Positions 43,021 through 54,684 of a DNA stretch of 64,000 bases are shown here, one piece after another (position 1 is the stretch's first letter; every line of letters begins with the position of its first letter). Source of the DNA: an uncultured Bacteroides sp. (GTDB taxonomy: Bacteria; Bacteroidota; Bacteroidia; Bacteroidales; Bacteroidaceae); the NCBI GenBank assembly GCA_949288715.1, contig CASELH010000001.1, forward strand, positions 46,202-110,201, in the 5' to 3' direction. Under the pieces are notes generated by a model. The model saw only the letters and a program-made list of their open reading frames with translations, was not told where the DNA came from and searched no databases. Position numbers and translations under genes: made by a program.

Positions 43021-43908
43021 TCAGTCGTCAAGGTAGCGCCTTGTCAGCCCGTCGTAGGCATCAATCCGGCGGTCGCGCAAGAAGGGCCACCAGCGGCGCA
43101 CGTTCTCACTCCTCTCCATGTCAACCTCCACCACCATGTTTTCCGGCGCATCGTTTCCGGCCTGTGCCAGCAGTTCGCCTTGCGGGCCTGCCACGAAGCT
43201 GTTCCCCCAGAACAAGATGCCTTCGGTCTGCCCCGAAGGGTCGGGCTCGTGCCCCACGCGGTTGACGGCCACCACCGGAAGCCCGTTGGCCACGGCATGC
43301 GCGCGCTGCACGGTGACCCATGCGCCGAGTTGACGCATCTGCTCGTCTTTGGTGTCGTTCAGCGACCATCCGATAGCTGTGGGGTAAATCAGCATTTCCG
43401 CCCCCTTCAAGGCCATCAGTCGGGCTGCTTCGGGATACCACTGGTCCCAGCACACCAGCACTCCGAGCTTGCCCAGGGAGGTCTGCACGGGCTCAAACCC
43501 CAGGTCGCCCGGCGTGAAGTAGAATTTTTCATAGAAGCCCGGGTCGTCGGGGATGTGCATCTTGCGGTATTTGCCGGCCATGCTGCCTTCGCGGTCGAAC
43601 ACTACCGCCGTGTTGTGGTAAAGCCCCGTGGCTCTTTTTTCGAATAATGATGCCACCAGCACCACCTTGTGGGCAGCCGCCAGCTCTGCAAAGAAGCCGG
43701 TGGAGGGGCCGGGGATGGGCTCGGCCAGGTCGAATGCCTGCGTGTCTTCCGTCTGGCAGAAGTAGAGCGTGTTGTGCAGCTCTTGCAGCACAATGAGTTG
43801 CGCCCCGTGCTTGGCGCATGCTTCGATGCTTTGGGCCAGGTTCATCAGGTTGGTCCGGAGGTCGGATGTATTGGCTTGCTGAATGATGCCTACTTTTATT
43901 TTTCTCAT
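43021..43908 (-). CDS. aguB: N-carbamoylputrescine amidase
   Basis: 295-residue carbon-nitrogen hydrolase. The nitrilase triad is visible: Glu in LQELHNTLYFC, Lys in AGKYRKMHIPD and Cys in LVCWDQWYPEAAR. The segments LHNTLYFCQTED and YPTAIGWSLND are characteristic of the plant/bacterial N-carbamoylputrescine amidase branch. It turns N-carbamoylputrescine into putrescine, CO2 and ammonia. The agmatine deiminase gene lies just upstream on the same strand, completing the pathway; a separate -7 element at 43943-43950 allows independent expression. Confidence 0.94.
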   Translation of the reverse strand: MRKIKVGIIQQANTSDLRTNLMNLAQSIEACAKHGAQLIVLQELHNTLYFCQTEDTQAFDLAEPIPGPSTGFFAELAAAHKVVLVASLFEKRATGLYHNTAVVFDREGSMAGKYRKMHIPDDPGFYEKFYFTPGDLGFEPVQTSLGKLGVLVCWDQWYPEAARLMALKGAEMLIYPTAIGWSLNDTKDEQMRQLGAWVTVQRAHAVANGLPVVAVNRVGHEPDPSGQTEGILFWGNSFVAGPQGELLAQAGNDAPENMVVEVDMERSENVRRWWPFLRDRRIDAYDGLTRRYLDD

Positions 43909-43942
43909 AAGCTATTTCTGAATTTGTTCATTGTTAGTTCTG

Positions 43943-43950
43943 CAAATGTA
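43943..43950 (-). promoter_or_regulatory. -7 element for aguB
   Basis: Minus-strand TACATTTG, 34 bp before the ATG. Confidence 0.5.
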
Positions 43951-43990
43951 TTAAAAAGGGTGGAATCGGCCGATAGTTTGCAGCGAAATC

Positions 43991-44060
43991 TACCGTTTCA
44001 ACGCCCGCATGGTAGCGTTCCTACGCCAGCGGCATGGCGTTTCAACCCCACTAAGCCCGT
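43991..44060. repeat. 22-bp-period tandem array, locus 4
   Basis: GTTTC/GTTCC words at 43995, 44017 and 44039 are exactly 22 bp apart. The unit GGCGTTTCAACCC is shared with the locus near 28.1 kb. It lies in the 173-bp gap between aguA and aguB. Confidence 0.82.
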
Positions 44061-44081
44061 GCTCTATGGCGCGAATAGCCG

Positions 44082-45131
44082 CTATGCAAGTACCCCTGCC
44101 GGGTATTGCATCGTGACGCAATGCAGTGAGCCGTGCTGGCGGATAAGTACTTGGCAATCAATCCCTATGACTTCATGCTTGGGGAATGCCTCCCGGAGCA
44201 CTTCGCGGGCACGGGCATCGTTCTCCGGCTGCCCGTAGGTGGGGTAGAGCACTGCCTCGTTCATTATCAGGAAGTTGGCGTATGTGGCAGGCAATCGTTC
44301 GCCATCCGCCACAATGGCATCGGGCATAGGCAAGGGGAGTAGGCGGTAGGGGGCGCCCTCCGCCGTGCGGAAGGTCTTCAGCTGCTCCTCCATCAGTTGC
44401 AGGGCGGGGTAGTGTTCGTCGCGAGTGTCGGTGCATTGCACGTAGGCAATGGTGTCCGCCGAGCAGAAGCGGGCCAGCGTGTCGATGTGGCTGTCGGTGT
44501 CGTCTCCGGCCAGGTATCCGTGGTCGAGCCACAGCACGCGCTGCAGGTGGAAGGCCGAACGCAAGTACTCTTCAATGCCCGCCTTGTTCATTTGCCCGTT
44601 CCGGTTGGGCGATAGGAGGCACTCCGAAGTGGTGAGCAGCGTGCCCATGCCGTCGCTTTCAATGCTGCCCCCTTCCAATACAAATCCCAAGCGGTTGGCA
44701 TACCGCCCATGCAAGGCGCCTGTTTCTGCCAGGTGGCGGGTGATTTGGTTATCTTTATCGGCGGCAAACTTCAGTCCCCAGCCGTTGAAGGTGAAGTCGA
44801 GCAGGGTAGGCCCGTCCGCATCGAGCAGGGTGATGGCCCCGTGATCGCGCGCCCAGGTGTCGTTGGTGGGGCACGTGGCAAAGCGGACGTTTTCCATATT
44901 GACCGTCGCGGCGATTTGTTTCTTTACACTCTCCGGCTCGGGGGTGACGATGAGCAGCTTCTCGCGGGCGGCAATTTCGCGTGCGATGTTGGCAAAGCAA
45001 TGCTCTACTTCGTCCAGCAGATAGGCCCAGTCTGTTTGGGCATGGGGCCAGGTGAGTTGCACCCCGCTTTGCAAGGCCCACTCGGCAGGCAAATGGGGGG
45101 AGCATGAGGGAAAGGCTATTGTATATTCCAT
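44082..45131 (-). CDS. aguA: Agmatine deiminase
   Basis: 349-residue peptidyl-arginine-deiminase-fold enzyme converting agmatine to N-carbamoylputrescine and ammonia. Catalytic features: NDTWARDHGAI, EGGSIESDGMGTLLTTSECLL, WLDHGYLAGDDTDSHIDTLARF (acidic and His residues) and the nucleophilic Cys in GSLHCVTMQYP near the C terminus. It forms a two-step putrescine pathway with AguB encoded downstream across a 22-bp repeat array. Confidence 0.95.
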   Translation of the reverse strand: MEYTIAFPSCSPHLPAEWALQSGVQLTWPHAQTDWAYLLDEVEHCFANIAREIAAREKLLIVTPEPESVKKQIAATVNMENVRFATCPTNDTWARDHGAITLLDADGPTLLDFTFNGWGLKFAADKDNQITRHLAETGALHGRYANRLGFVLEGGSIESDGMGTLLTTSECLLSPNRNGQMNKAGIEEYLRSAFHLQRVLWLDHGYLAGDDTDSHIDTLARFCSADTIAYVQCTDTRDEHYPALQLMEEQLKTFRTAEGAPYRLLPLPMPDAIVADGERLPATYANFLIMNEAVLYPTYGQPENDARAREVLREAFPKHEVIGIDCQVLIRQHGSLHCVTMQYPAGVLA

Positions 45132-45260
45132 GTCGCTTATTTATAAATTGATTGCGAAGATAGAATGATTGCAGCGTATTATATATGTGTCAATTCTTAA
45201 AATAATGAAAAAACCAACCGGTCGGTTGCTTTTCTTGCCCGATGGCTCCCTTTTTTGCGT

Positions 45261-45268
45261 TATCTTTG
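45261..45268 (+). promoter_or_regulatory. -7 element for the nif3/zinc-ribbon pair
   Basis: TATCTTTG, 20 bp before the nif3 ATG, which supports the start at 45289. Confidence 0.6.
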
Positions 45269-45288
45269 CACAAAATTTCCCCGACATA

Positions 45289-46071
45289 ATGAAACTTAAG
45301 GAGATTGTGGACGCCCTTGAACAGTTCGCGCCTCTGCCCTTGCAAGACGGATTTGACAATGCCGGCCTGCAAGTAGGACTGACAGATGCGGAAGTTACAG
45401 GGGCTTTGTTGTGTCTTGACGTTACCGAGGCCGTGCTCGACGAAGCCATTGCCCTTGGATATAACTTGGTAATATCCCACCATCCGCTCATGTTCAAAGG
45501 CTGCAAGTCCATCACCGGCAAGGACTACGTGGAGCGATGCATCCTGAAAGCTATCAGAAACGGCATCGCCATCTACTCCGCCCACACCAATTTGGACAAC
45601 GTGCAAGGCGGGGTAAACTACAAGATGGCCGAGAAGATAGGCCTTACGGATGTCCGCATCCTCGAGCCCAAGGACGACTGCCCGCAAGCAGGCTCGGGCG
45701 CCATCGGCCGGCTGGCGTGCGCGGAAGATGAAGAAGCCTTCTTGAAGCGCATAAAGCACACCTTCGGCGTGGGCTGCCTGCGCCATAACCGTGGCTGCCA
45801 ACGCCAGATAAAGACCGTGGCTTTGTGTGGAGGAGCGGGCGCCTTTCTCATACCAAGCGCCATCCGGCAGAAGGCCGACGTGTTCATTACCGGAGAAATA
45901 AAATATCACGACTACTTCAATTACGACTCGCAAATCCTGCTGGCCGAGATAGGACACTATGAGAGCGAGCAATATACGAAAGAAATATTTTATCAACTAA
46001 TCAGGGAATCGTTTCCCGGCCTTGCCGTCGAGCAGACCCGGGTGAACACCAACCCCATAAACTATCTGTAA
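45289..46071 (+). CDS. Nif3-like dinuclear metal-centre protein
   Basis: 260 residues, the short form of the NIF3/YbgI/GCH-I type 2 group without the inserted CutA-like domain. Metal-ligand segments: VISHHPLMFKG, YSAHTNLDNVQGGVNYKMAE, TGEIKYHDYF and EIGHYESEQYTKEIF. The activity is uncertain; a hydrolase role has been suggested for the family. The next gene, 5 bp downstream, is a coiled-coil zinc-ribbon protein, a commonly conserved pair. Confidence 0.93.
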   Translation: MKLKEIVDALEQFAPLPLQDGFDNAGLQVGLTDAEVTGALLCLDVTEAVLDEAIALGYNLVISHHPLMFKGCKSITGKDYVERCILKAIRNGIAIYSAHTNLDNVQGGVNYKMAEKIGLTDVRILEPKDDCPQAGSGAIGRLACAEDEEAFLKRIKHTFGVGCLRHNRGCQRQIKTVALCGGAGAFLIPSAIRQKADVFITGEIKYHDYFNYDSQILLAEIGHYESEQYTKEIFYQLIRESFPGLAVEQTRVNTNPINYL

Positions 46072-46076
46072 AGAAT

Positions 46077-46907
46077 ATGGCTAAAGAAGCAAAGAAAAAT
46101 CCACAAGAACTGACCGTAGAGCAGAAGTTGAAGACCTTGTACCAGCTGCAAACCATGCTTTCCAAGATTGATGAAATCAAGACCTTGCGAGGCGAGCTGC
46201 CCCTGGAAGTGCAAGACCTGGAAGATGAAATAGCAGGCCTGACCACGCGCATTGAACGCATCAAGAGCGAAATTGCCGAACTCAAAACCTCCATTGCGGG
46301 CAAGAAGGTGGAAATAGAAACCGCCAAAGCGTCCGTGGCAAAATACAAAGAACAGCAAGACAACGTGCGCAACAACCGCGAATACGACTTCCTGAGCAAG
46401 GAAATAGAGTTCCAGACGCTGGAGATAGAGTTGTGCGAAAAGCGCATCCGTGAGTTTACCGAGCAGCAAGACGAAAAGACAAAAGAGTTGGAAAAGAGCA
46501 GCGCCCTGCTGGAAGAACGCCAGAAAGACCTCGAAGTGAAGAAGAACGAGCTGGACGAAATCATCTCGGAAACCAAGCAGGAAGAAGAAAAGCTGAGGGA
46601 CAAGGCCAAAGACCTCGAAACCAAAATAGAGCCGCGCCTGCTCCAGTCGTTCAAACGCATCCGCAAGAACTCGCGCAACGGGCTGGGCATCGTCTACGTG
46701 CAACGCGATGCATGCGGCGGCTGCTTCAACAAAATTCCGCCCCAACGCCAGCTGGACATCCGCTCGCGCAAGAAAGTCATCGTATGCGAATATTGCGGGC
46801 GCATCATGATAGACCCCGAATTGGCCGGAGTAGCTCCCGAGCCCAAGGCCGCAGCCCCCAAAGAAAAGCCTGCAAGAACACGCAGGAAACTGACCGAGAT
46901 GGATTGA
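46077..46907 (+). CDS. Coiled-coil protein with C4-type zinc ribbon
   Basis: 276 residues. Residues about 10-200 form a long antiparallel-type coiled coil (repeated Glu/Lys/Leu heptads). A C-terminal zinc ribbon follows with ACGGC and VCEYCGR giving four cysteines, then an Ala/Pro/Lys-rich tail. This is the DUF164/zf-RING_7 architecture. Related proteins are suspected nucleic-acid or trafficking factors; no activity is established here. Co-transcribed with nif3. Confidence 0.92.
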   Translation: MAKEAKKNPQELTVEQKLKTLYQLQTMLSKIDEIKTLRGELPLEVQDLEDEIAGLTTRIERIKSEIAELKTSIAGKKVEIETAKASVAKYKEQQDNVRNNREYDFLSKEIEFQTLEIELCEKRIREFTEQQDEKTKELEKSSALLEERQKDLEVKKNELDEIISETKQEEEKLRDKAKDLETKIEPRLLQSFKRIRKNSRNGLGIVYVQRDACGGCFNKIPPQRQLDIRSRKKVIVCEYCGRIMIDPELAGVAPEPKAAAPKEKPARTRRKLTEMD

Positions 46908-46932
46908 ACTTGATGTTCCTCCTCATCATACG

Positions 46933-46975
46933 AAAGGCGAGAGTGCACACCGACGGGCACTCCGCCTTTTATTTT
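46933..46975. terminator. Terminator between the zinc-ribbon and HsdR_N genes
   Basis: AAAGGCGAGAGTGC (46933-46946) pairs with GCACTCCGCCTTT (46957-46969) with one bulge, followed by TTATTTTT. It overlaps the stop codon of the convergent gene. Confidence 0.8.
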
Positions 46976-47424
46976 TGTAATGAACTATACTCCGGGATGT
47001 CGGTAAGAAACAGATAGCGGCCCCGTTCATAATCCATTTTGCAGCAATAGTGCTGCATCCCGTTGCTCACGATGAGGTAGTCCACCTTCATCACCATGTT
47101 ATAGCGCGTTATCTGGTCGAACACAGCCTGATTGACAGGCACATGGGGAGCTTTATACTCCATAATCATCCGCGCCGACAAGTCGCGCCCGTACAGCACG
47201 GTGTCGCAACGCTTCAAAGTGCCATTCAGGCGTATCTGCACCTCATTGGCCATAAGCGCAGACGGATACCTCTTATAGTCTATAAGGAAGTGTACAAAAT
47301 GCTGGCGCACCCATTCTTCGGGCGTCAAGGCCACATAACGACGCCGCAAGACATCGAAAATGAAGTTTTTTCCACCCCTTTCCGTAATTTTTGCATCAAA
47401 TGCGGGTAAGTTTAACGATAACAT
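46969..47424 (-). CDS. Orphan HsdR_N-type nuclease-fold domain protein
   Basis: 151 residues resembling the stand-alone type I restriction HsdR N-terminal domain (HSDR_N_2). PD-(D/E)xK-like residues: Asp in LKRCDTVLYGRD and Glu-x-Lys in MIMEYKAPH, with a conserved Gln in DQITRYNMVMKVDYLIVSNG. No helicase, HsdM or HsdS gene is near, so it is not a classical restriction subunit. It is divergent from holA, with its own -7 element at 47480-47487. Whether it cuts DNA is unknown. Confidence 0.85.
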   Translation of the reverse strand: MLSLNLPAFDAKITERGGKNFIFDVLRRRYVALTPEEWVRQHFVHFLIDYKRYPSALMANEVQIRLNGTLKRCDTVLYGRDLSARMIMEYKAPHVPVNQAVFDQITRYNMVMKVDYLIVSNGMQHYCCKMDYERGRYLFLTDIPEYSSLQK

Positions 47425-47427
47425 TGC

Positions 47428-47435
47428 TACATTTG
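47428..47435 (+). promoter_or_regulatory. Possible -7 element for holA
   Basis: TACATTTG, with a long leader of about 160 nt before the ATG. A nearer promoter may exist. Confidence 0.4.
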
Positions 47436-47479
47436 TAGATTAAACAACGGTTCACACCACTCTTTCTATCAACGGGAGG

Positions 47480-47487
47480 CAAAATTA
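47480..47487 (-). promoter_or_regulatory. -7 element for the HsdR_N gene
   Basis: Minus-strand TAATTTTG, 55 bp before the ATG at 47424. Confidence 0.5.
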
Positions 47488-47602
47488 CGCATTTCTTATG
47501 AGAAAGCAGGGTAAGGCCGTTGCAAATCGGCCCTCTTTTTAATGCATAAGCCATCTGCATAGAAAGAGGCATACAAAAAACAAGCAGCAGATTATAGATA
47601 TC

Positions 47603-48622
47603 ATGGCCAGGCAAGAAATGACTTGTGACGACATATTGAAAGAATTGCGTGCCAAGCAATATCGCCCCATCTATTACCTCATGGGGGAAGAATCCTATTA
47701 CATAGACGTGATAGCCGACTATATGGCCGACCATATATTGTCCGATTCGGAAAAAGAGTTCAACCTGACCGTCGTATATGGGGCAGACACAGACATCGTC
47801 TCCATCATCAATGCGGCCAAGCGCTACCCCATGATGGCCGAGCATCAAGTCATCATAGTCAAAGAGGCGCAAAACATCCGCAACATGGACGAGCTTTTCT
47901 ACTACCTGCAAAAGCCGCAACCCTCAACCATATTGGTAATCTGCCATAAGCACGGCGTCATCGACCGGCGGAAAAAGCTTGCCACAGAGATTGAAAAGAA
48001 AGGCATTCTTTTCGAATCCAAAAAAGTGAAAGAAAGCCAGCTTCCTGCCTTTATCGGCACCTATATGAAGCGGAAGGGCATAGACATGGAGCCTAAAGCA
48101 ACCGCTATGCTGGCCGATTTTGTAGGCACAGACCTCAGCCGCTTGAGTGGAGAGTTGGACAAGTTGACTTTAATTCTTCCAAAAAATCAGACACGTGTCA
48201 CCCCCGAATTGATAGAGCATAACATCGGAATCAGCAAAGATTATAACAACTTCGAACTTCGTAGCGCTCTTGTCGAGAAAGACGTCTTAAAGGCCAATAA
48301 GATAATAAAATATTTTGAAGAAAATCCGAAAACGAATCCCATACAGATGACTTTATCTTTACTTTTCGGTTTCTTCTCCAACCTCATGCTAGCATATTAT
48401 GCTCCCGAAAAAACAGAGCAAGGCATTGCCGCGTTCCTTGGCCTCAAGTCTCCTTGGCAATCCCGCGAATACATGATTGCCATGCGCCGTTATAGCGGAG
48501 TAAAGACTATGGAGATTATAGGTGAAATCAGGTATGCTGATGCCATGTCTAAGGGAGTGGGCAATTCGTCATTAAGCAACGCGGAAATCTTGAAAGAATT
48601 GATTTTTAAAATCCTGCATTGA
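47603..48622 (+). CDS. holA: DNA polymerase III delta subunit
   Basis: 339-residue clamp-loader delta subunit. Family features: an N-terminal AAA+-like domain without a functional Walker A (RPIYYLMGEESYYIDVIADYM), QVIIVKEAQNI, STILVICHKHGVIDRRKKL, then the C-terminal clamp-loader helices (FVGTDLSRLSGELDKL, ITP-like DKLTLILPKNQTRVTPELIEHNIGISKDYNNFEL). It opens the beta clamp within the loader. Single gene followed by a long AT-rich gap. Confidence 0.94.
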   Translation: MARQEMTCDDILKELRAKQYRPIYYLMGEESYYIDVIADYMADHILSDSEKEFNLTVVYGADTDIVSIINAAKRYPMMAEHQVIIVKEAQNIRNMDELFYYLQKPQPSTILVICHKHGVIDRRKKLATEIEKKGILFESKKVKESQLPAFIGTYMKRKGIDMEPKATAMLADFVGTDLSRLSGELDKLTLILPKNQTRVTPELIEHNIGISKDYNNFELRSALVEKDVLKANKIIKYFEENPKTNPIQMTLSLLFGFFSNLMLAYYAPEKTEQGIAAFLGLKSPWQSREYMIAMRRYSGVKTMEIIGEIRYADAMSKGVGNSSLSNAEILKELIFKILH

Positions 48623-49359
48623 GGCTAATTCCTGCCCAATCCTTCTATTTTCTCTAATTAAAGAGGAATCTCGCACCTGAAAATGAGCATAAACTCGCTT
48701 AGAATCAATAAGATATGATGAAATAAAGCCTTTTAGAATCGCATAAATATCATGTCGTGCCCAATTTATCCGGAAATAAGGGCAGGATTTAAGGATTCAC
48801 CATCTTTTTTATTCAGCTTCGCTTTTCAAATCCATTTTTACTTGTCTCACTTTTTCTATTCTGTAGTATATACAAAATCATAGGGGCGTTTCTGGCTTCC
48901 TTGCATTCACGTTATAAGTTATTAGCGTTTATAAGAGTAATCTTTATGAAAGTAATATTGTATGGTTGTATGCAAGCAAAAGTATTATTGTACATTGCTA
49001 AGTCTGGTTAAGATTGTTATGTTATAAATATGAATGTAATCCTTTTGAGTATACGGATGTATAATAATGCTATTTGCACTGCCATCAGATATATGTATCT
49101 CATATATATTCAATAACTTATAATCGGTTATTAAATAGTGGATTCATTTATATAGCCAATTGGCGGAAATATTCTTGTAAATTATACTAATTCAGCTATA
49201 AGTGAATGCGTAATAAGCAAATAATCATTATATTATGCCGATTTGTTTAACTGATATATTCTGTATAGTACCTACAAATTACAAAAATGATAATTACATC
49301 TATTATCTGTAGATTGGAGGTATATACAAATGTAATTATACAAATATAAGAGTATCATA
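48623..49359. other. AT-rich intergenic region without a recognised gene
   Basis: About 740 bp, markedly richer in A and T than flanking coding DNA, with no convincing open frame, tRNA or IS. Small features: a 9-bp inverted pair ATAATTACA (49290-49298) / TGTAATTAT (49331-49339) just upstream of the XRE promoter, possibly an operator. It may hold a small RNA or decayed DNA. Confidence 0.6.
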
Positions 49360-49390
49360 TTTGCTTTTGTTATTTTATTTATTACCTTTG
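49360..49390 (+). promoter_or_regulatory. Promoter for the XRE-type gene
   Basis: TTTG (49360-49363) and TACCTTTG (49383-49390), 19 bp apart, about 44 bp before the ATG. Confidence 0.75.
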
Positions 49391-49433
49391 TCATCTGAAA
49401 AAAGAGCGAATACAATTGTAATCTCTATATATT

Positions 49434-49916
49434 ATGGAAATCAAAGATCGTTTTAAGATGATTATGGAGCGTGAAAAGCTGACAGCTGGAGCATTTGCTG
49501 AAAGCATAGGCGTGGCTCAAGCCACCATCTCACACATCTTAGGCTCACGCAACAAGTATCCAAGCACGGACGTGATTCTGAAATTGCATCAGCGTTACAA
49601 TGATATTAACTTGGGATGGTTGCTTACAGGTGAAGGCAGCATGACTGCCGACCCGAATGAGAATGAAGATAAAGATGAAAATCCCATTTCGGACTATCCT
49701 TTATTTGCTGAGAATGCAAAAAATCCGGCCGATGATGCAGGCTTTGATAAAAATCGCAAGGAAATGAGCTTAGAACTGCCTCAAACGCCCGTTAAAGAGA
49801 TTGTGAAACAGGAAATTATCTATAAAGAAAGACCTCCGCGGAAAATCACGGAAATAAGAATCTTTTTCGATGATAACACCTATGAGACTTTTAAGCCGGA
49901 GCATATGACAAAGTAA
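49434..49916 (+). CDS. XRE-family helix-turn-helix protein
   Basis: 160 residues. N-terminal Cro/C1-type HTH (about residues 1-65: MEREKLTAGAFAESIGVAQATISHILGSRNKYPS). A short acidic linker leads to a C-terminal part ending KITEIRIFFDDNTYETFKP, not recognised by me. It may autoregulate through the inverted pair upstream. A 22-bp-period repeat array begins within its stop codon. Confidence 0.88.
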   Translation: MEIKDRFKMIMEREKLTAGAFAESIGVAQATISHILGSRNKYPSTDVILKLHQRYNDINLGWLLTGEGSMTADPNENEDKDENPISDYPLFAENAKNPADDAGFDKNRKEMSLELPQTPVKEIVKQEIIYKERPPRKITEIRIFFDDNTYETFKPEHMTK

Positions 49917-49983
49917 TACCTTGCTTCCGGCTTTGCAATACCTTGTCCTCGCCTTGGTAATACTTTGCCTCCTCCCGTAAGGC
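49915..49983. repeat. 22-bp-period tandem array, locus 5
   Basis: AATACCTTG/AATACTTTG words start at 49915, 49937 and 49959, exactly 22 bp apart. The array begins in the XRE gene stop codon and ends before the pyrK promoter. Confidence 0.82.
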
Positions 49984-50033
49984 AAATATGAGGATAGCTG
50001 AGGCGTATTGCATATAATGTCACTTTTTTGTTA

Positions 50034-50041
50034 TATCTTTG
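50034..50041 (+). promoter_or_regulatory. -7 element for pyrK-pyrD
   Basis: TATCTTTG, 31 bp before the pyrK ATG; the -33 element is weak. Confidence 0.55.
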
Positions 50042-50072
50042 GCCATCTAAAAAAATAACGCTTCATACGAAT

Positions 50073-50849
50073 ATGAAAAAATGTGTCTTAGATTTAGTGG
50101 TAAAAGAGAACATCCGCCTGCATGCGCATTATGCGTTGCTGAAGTTGGGGTGCTCTGAAACGCTTCCGGAAATGTTGCCGGGGCAATTTGCCGAGATACG
50201 TGTAGATGGTTCTCCTACTACATTTTTGCGACGTCCCATTTCAATCAATTATGTAGACCGTGTAAAAAACGAGGTATGGTTTCTTATCCAGCTGGTTGGA
50301 GACGGAACTAGGAAGCTGGGGGAAGCCCAGGAAGGTGATATAATAAATGTGATATTACCCTTGGGAAACGGCTTCACCATTCCGGAGAAGGCCTCAGACC
50401 GCTTGTTGCTGGTAGGTGGAGGCGTCGGCACAGCTCCTTTGCTGTATCTTGGCGAGCAATTGGCCAAGCAGGGAAGCAAGCCCACCTTTTTATTGGGCGC
50501 AAGAAGCCGGAATGATTTATTGCAATTAGAGCAATTTGCTTTATATGGAGAGGTCTATACTACTACAGAAGACGGCAGCATGGGGGAACAAGGTTACGTC
50601 ACGCAACACACCTTGTTGGATAAGATGGATTTCAAGAAAATATATGTATGTGGCCCCAAGCCCATGATGATAGCTGTGGCCCGATATGCCAAAAGCAGAG
50701 GAATCGATTGCGAAGTGTCATTGGAGAATACCATGGCATGCGGAGTAGGCGCCTGCCTATGTTGTGTGGAAAACACCGCTGACGGGCATGTTTGCGTATG
50801 TAAAGAAGGTCCTGTTTTTAATATAAATAAGTTGTTATGGCAGATTTAA
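50073..50849 (+). CDS. pyrK: Dihydroorotate dehydrogenase electron transfer subunit
   Basis: 258-residue ferredoxin-reductase-like subunit of class 1B dihydroorotate dehydrogenase. FAD-binding segment [15 protein letters not shown]-binding [16 protein letters not shown] and [14 protein letters not shown], and a C-terminal [2Fe-2S] site in [27 protein letters not shown]. It moves electrons from PyrD to NAD+. The reading frame overlaps pyrD by 13 bp. The start at [16 protein letters not shown] is preferred over an earlier in-frame codon that lies at the -7 element. Confidence 0.95.
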   Translation: MKKCVLDLVVKENIRLHAHYALLKLGCSETLPEMLPGQFAEIRVDGSPTTFLRRPISINYVDRVKNEVWFLIQLVGDGTRKLGEAQEGDIINVILPLGNGFTIPEKASDRLLLVGGGVGTAPLLYLGEQLAKQGSKPTFLLGARSRNDLLQLEQFALYGEVYTTTEDGSMGEQGYVTQHTLLDKMDFKKIYVCGPKPMMIAVARYAKSRGIDCEVSLENTMACGVGACLCCVENTADGHVCVCKEGPVFNINKLLWQI

Positions 50850-51748
50850 GTGTAAATATCGGTGAATTACATATGAAAAACCCTGTGATGACCGCATCCG
50901 GCACATTTGGGTATGGCGAAGAGTATGCAGACTTTATGGATATATCGCGAATAGGCGGTATTATTGTAAAAGGCACTACTCTTCACAAACGTGAAGGGAA
51001 TCCATATCCGCGTATGGCGGAAACGCCTTCAGGAATGTTAAATGCTGTAGGACTGCAAAATAAAGGCGTTCATTACTTTGTAGAGCATATATATCCCCGC
51101 ATCAAAGATATACAGACTTGCATGATGGTGAATGTCTCAGGTTCTACCATCGACGATTACATGAAAACGGCTGAAATAATCAATGAACTTGTAAATATTC
51201 CTGCAATAGAATTGAACATCTCATGCCCTAATGTAAAGCAAGGTGGAATGGCTTTTGGCATTACGCCCCAGGGAGCCGAAGAGGTCGTGAAAGCCGTGCG
51301 ATCGGTCTATAAGAAAACACTTATCGTAAAGCTCTCTCCCAATGTGACGGATGTCACCGAAATAGCCCGCGCCGTGGAAGGTGCCGGCGCCGATAGTGTA
51401 TCCCTCATCAACACGCTGCTTGGGATGGCGATTGATGCTGAGCGCAAGCGTCCTGTGCTGTCAACCATCACCGGGGGAATGTCCGGAGCTGCTGTAAAGC
51501 CCATAGCCTTACGCATGGTGTGGCAAGTAGCCCGTGCCGTAAAAATTCCGGTCATAGGGCTTGGAGGTATTATGAACTGGAAAGATGCGGTGGAATTTAT
51601 GCTGGCTGGAGCCTCAGCCATCCAGATAGGTACAGCCAACTTTATTGACCCATGCGTTACACTGAAAGTAATAGATGGCATCAATGACTATTTAGAAAGA
51701 CATGGGCACAAGTCCGTTAGCGAGATTATAGGTGCGCTTGAGGTATGA
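50837..51748 (+). CDS. pyrD: Dihydroorotate dehydrogenase, class 1B catalytic subunit
   Basis: 303-residue FMN TIM-barrel enzyme oxidising dihydroorotate to orotate in pyrimidine synthesis. Key segments: [49 protein letters not shown] (catalytic Cys), [30 protein letters not shown] and [20 protein letters not shown]. Works as a complex with PyrK. Followed by a terminator. Confidence 0.96.
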   Translation: MADLSVNIGELHMKNPVMTASGTFGYGEEYADFMDISRIGGIIVKGTTLHKREGNPYPRMAETPSGMLNAVGLQNKGVHYFVEHIYPRIKDIQTCMMVNVSGSTIDDYMKTAEIINELVNIPAIELNISCPNVKQGGMAFGITPQGAEEVVKAVRSVYKKTLIVKLSPNVTDVTEIARAVEGAGADSVSLINTLLGMAIDAERKRPVLSTITGGMSGAAVKPIALRMVWQVARAVKIPVIGLGGIMNWKDAVEFMLAGASAIQIGTANFIDPCVTLKVIDGINDYLERHGHKSVSEIIGALEV

Positions 51749-51787
51749 TACCTTACAGACAGATGCCATTCGCTAATCAATTTCATA

Positions 51788-51820
51788 AAAAAGGACACTT
51801 CTTCGGAGTGCCCTTTTTCT
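51788..51820. terminator. Bidirectional terminator between pyrD and trmD
   Basis: AAAAAGGACACT (51788-51799) / AGTGCCCTTTTT (51807-51818), 11 of 12 pairs, 7-nt loop, flanked by A and T runs. Confidence 0.85.
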
Positions 51821-51840
51821 TTTTTCTTACATGTCAACCT

Positions 51841-54594
<2,754 letters not shown>

Positions 54595-54641
54595 TGTGTA
54601 ACTTTTTGCATCCATTTTAAGGCTTAAATAGAAAAAAGTAG

Positions 54642-54649
54642 TACTTTTG
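54642..54649 (+). promoter_or_regulatory. -7 element for dapA
   Basis: TACTTTTG, 35 bp before the dapA ATG. Confidence 0.55.
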
Positions 54650-54684
54650 CATGCTATTTGCTAACAGATTACTAACAGATACTC

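Noticed and set aside
46969-47424. Part of a type I restriction-modification system
   Set aside because: Only the small N-terminal nuclease-like domain is present; no hsdM, hsdS or helicase region is found.
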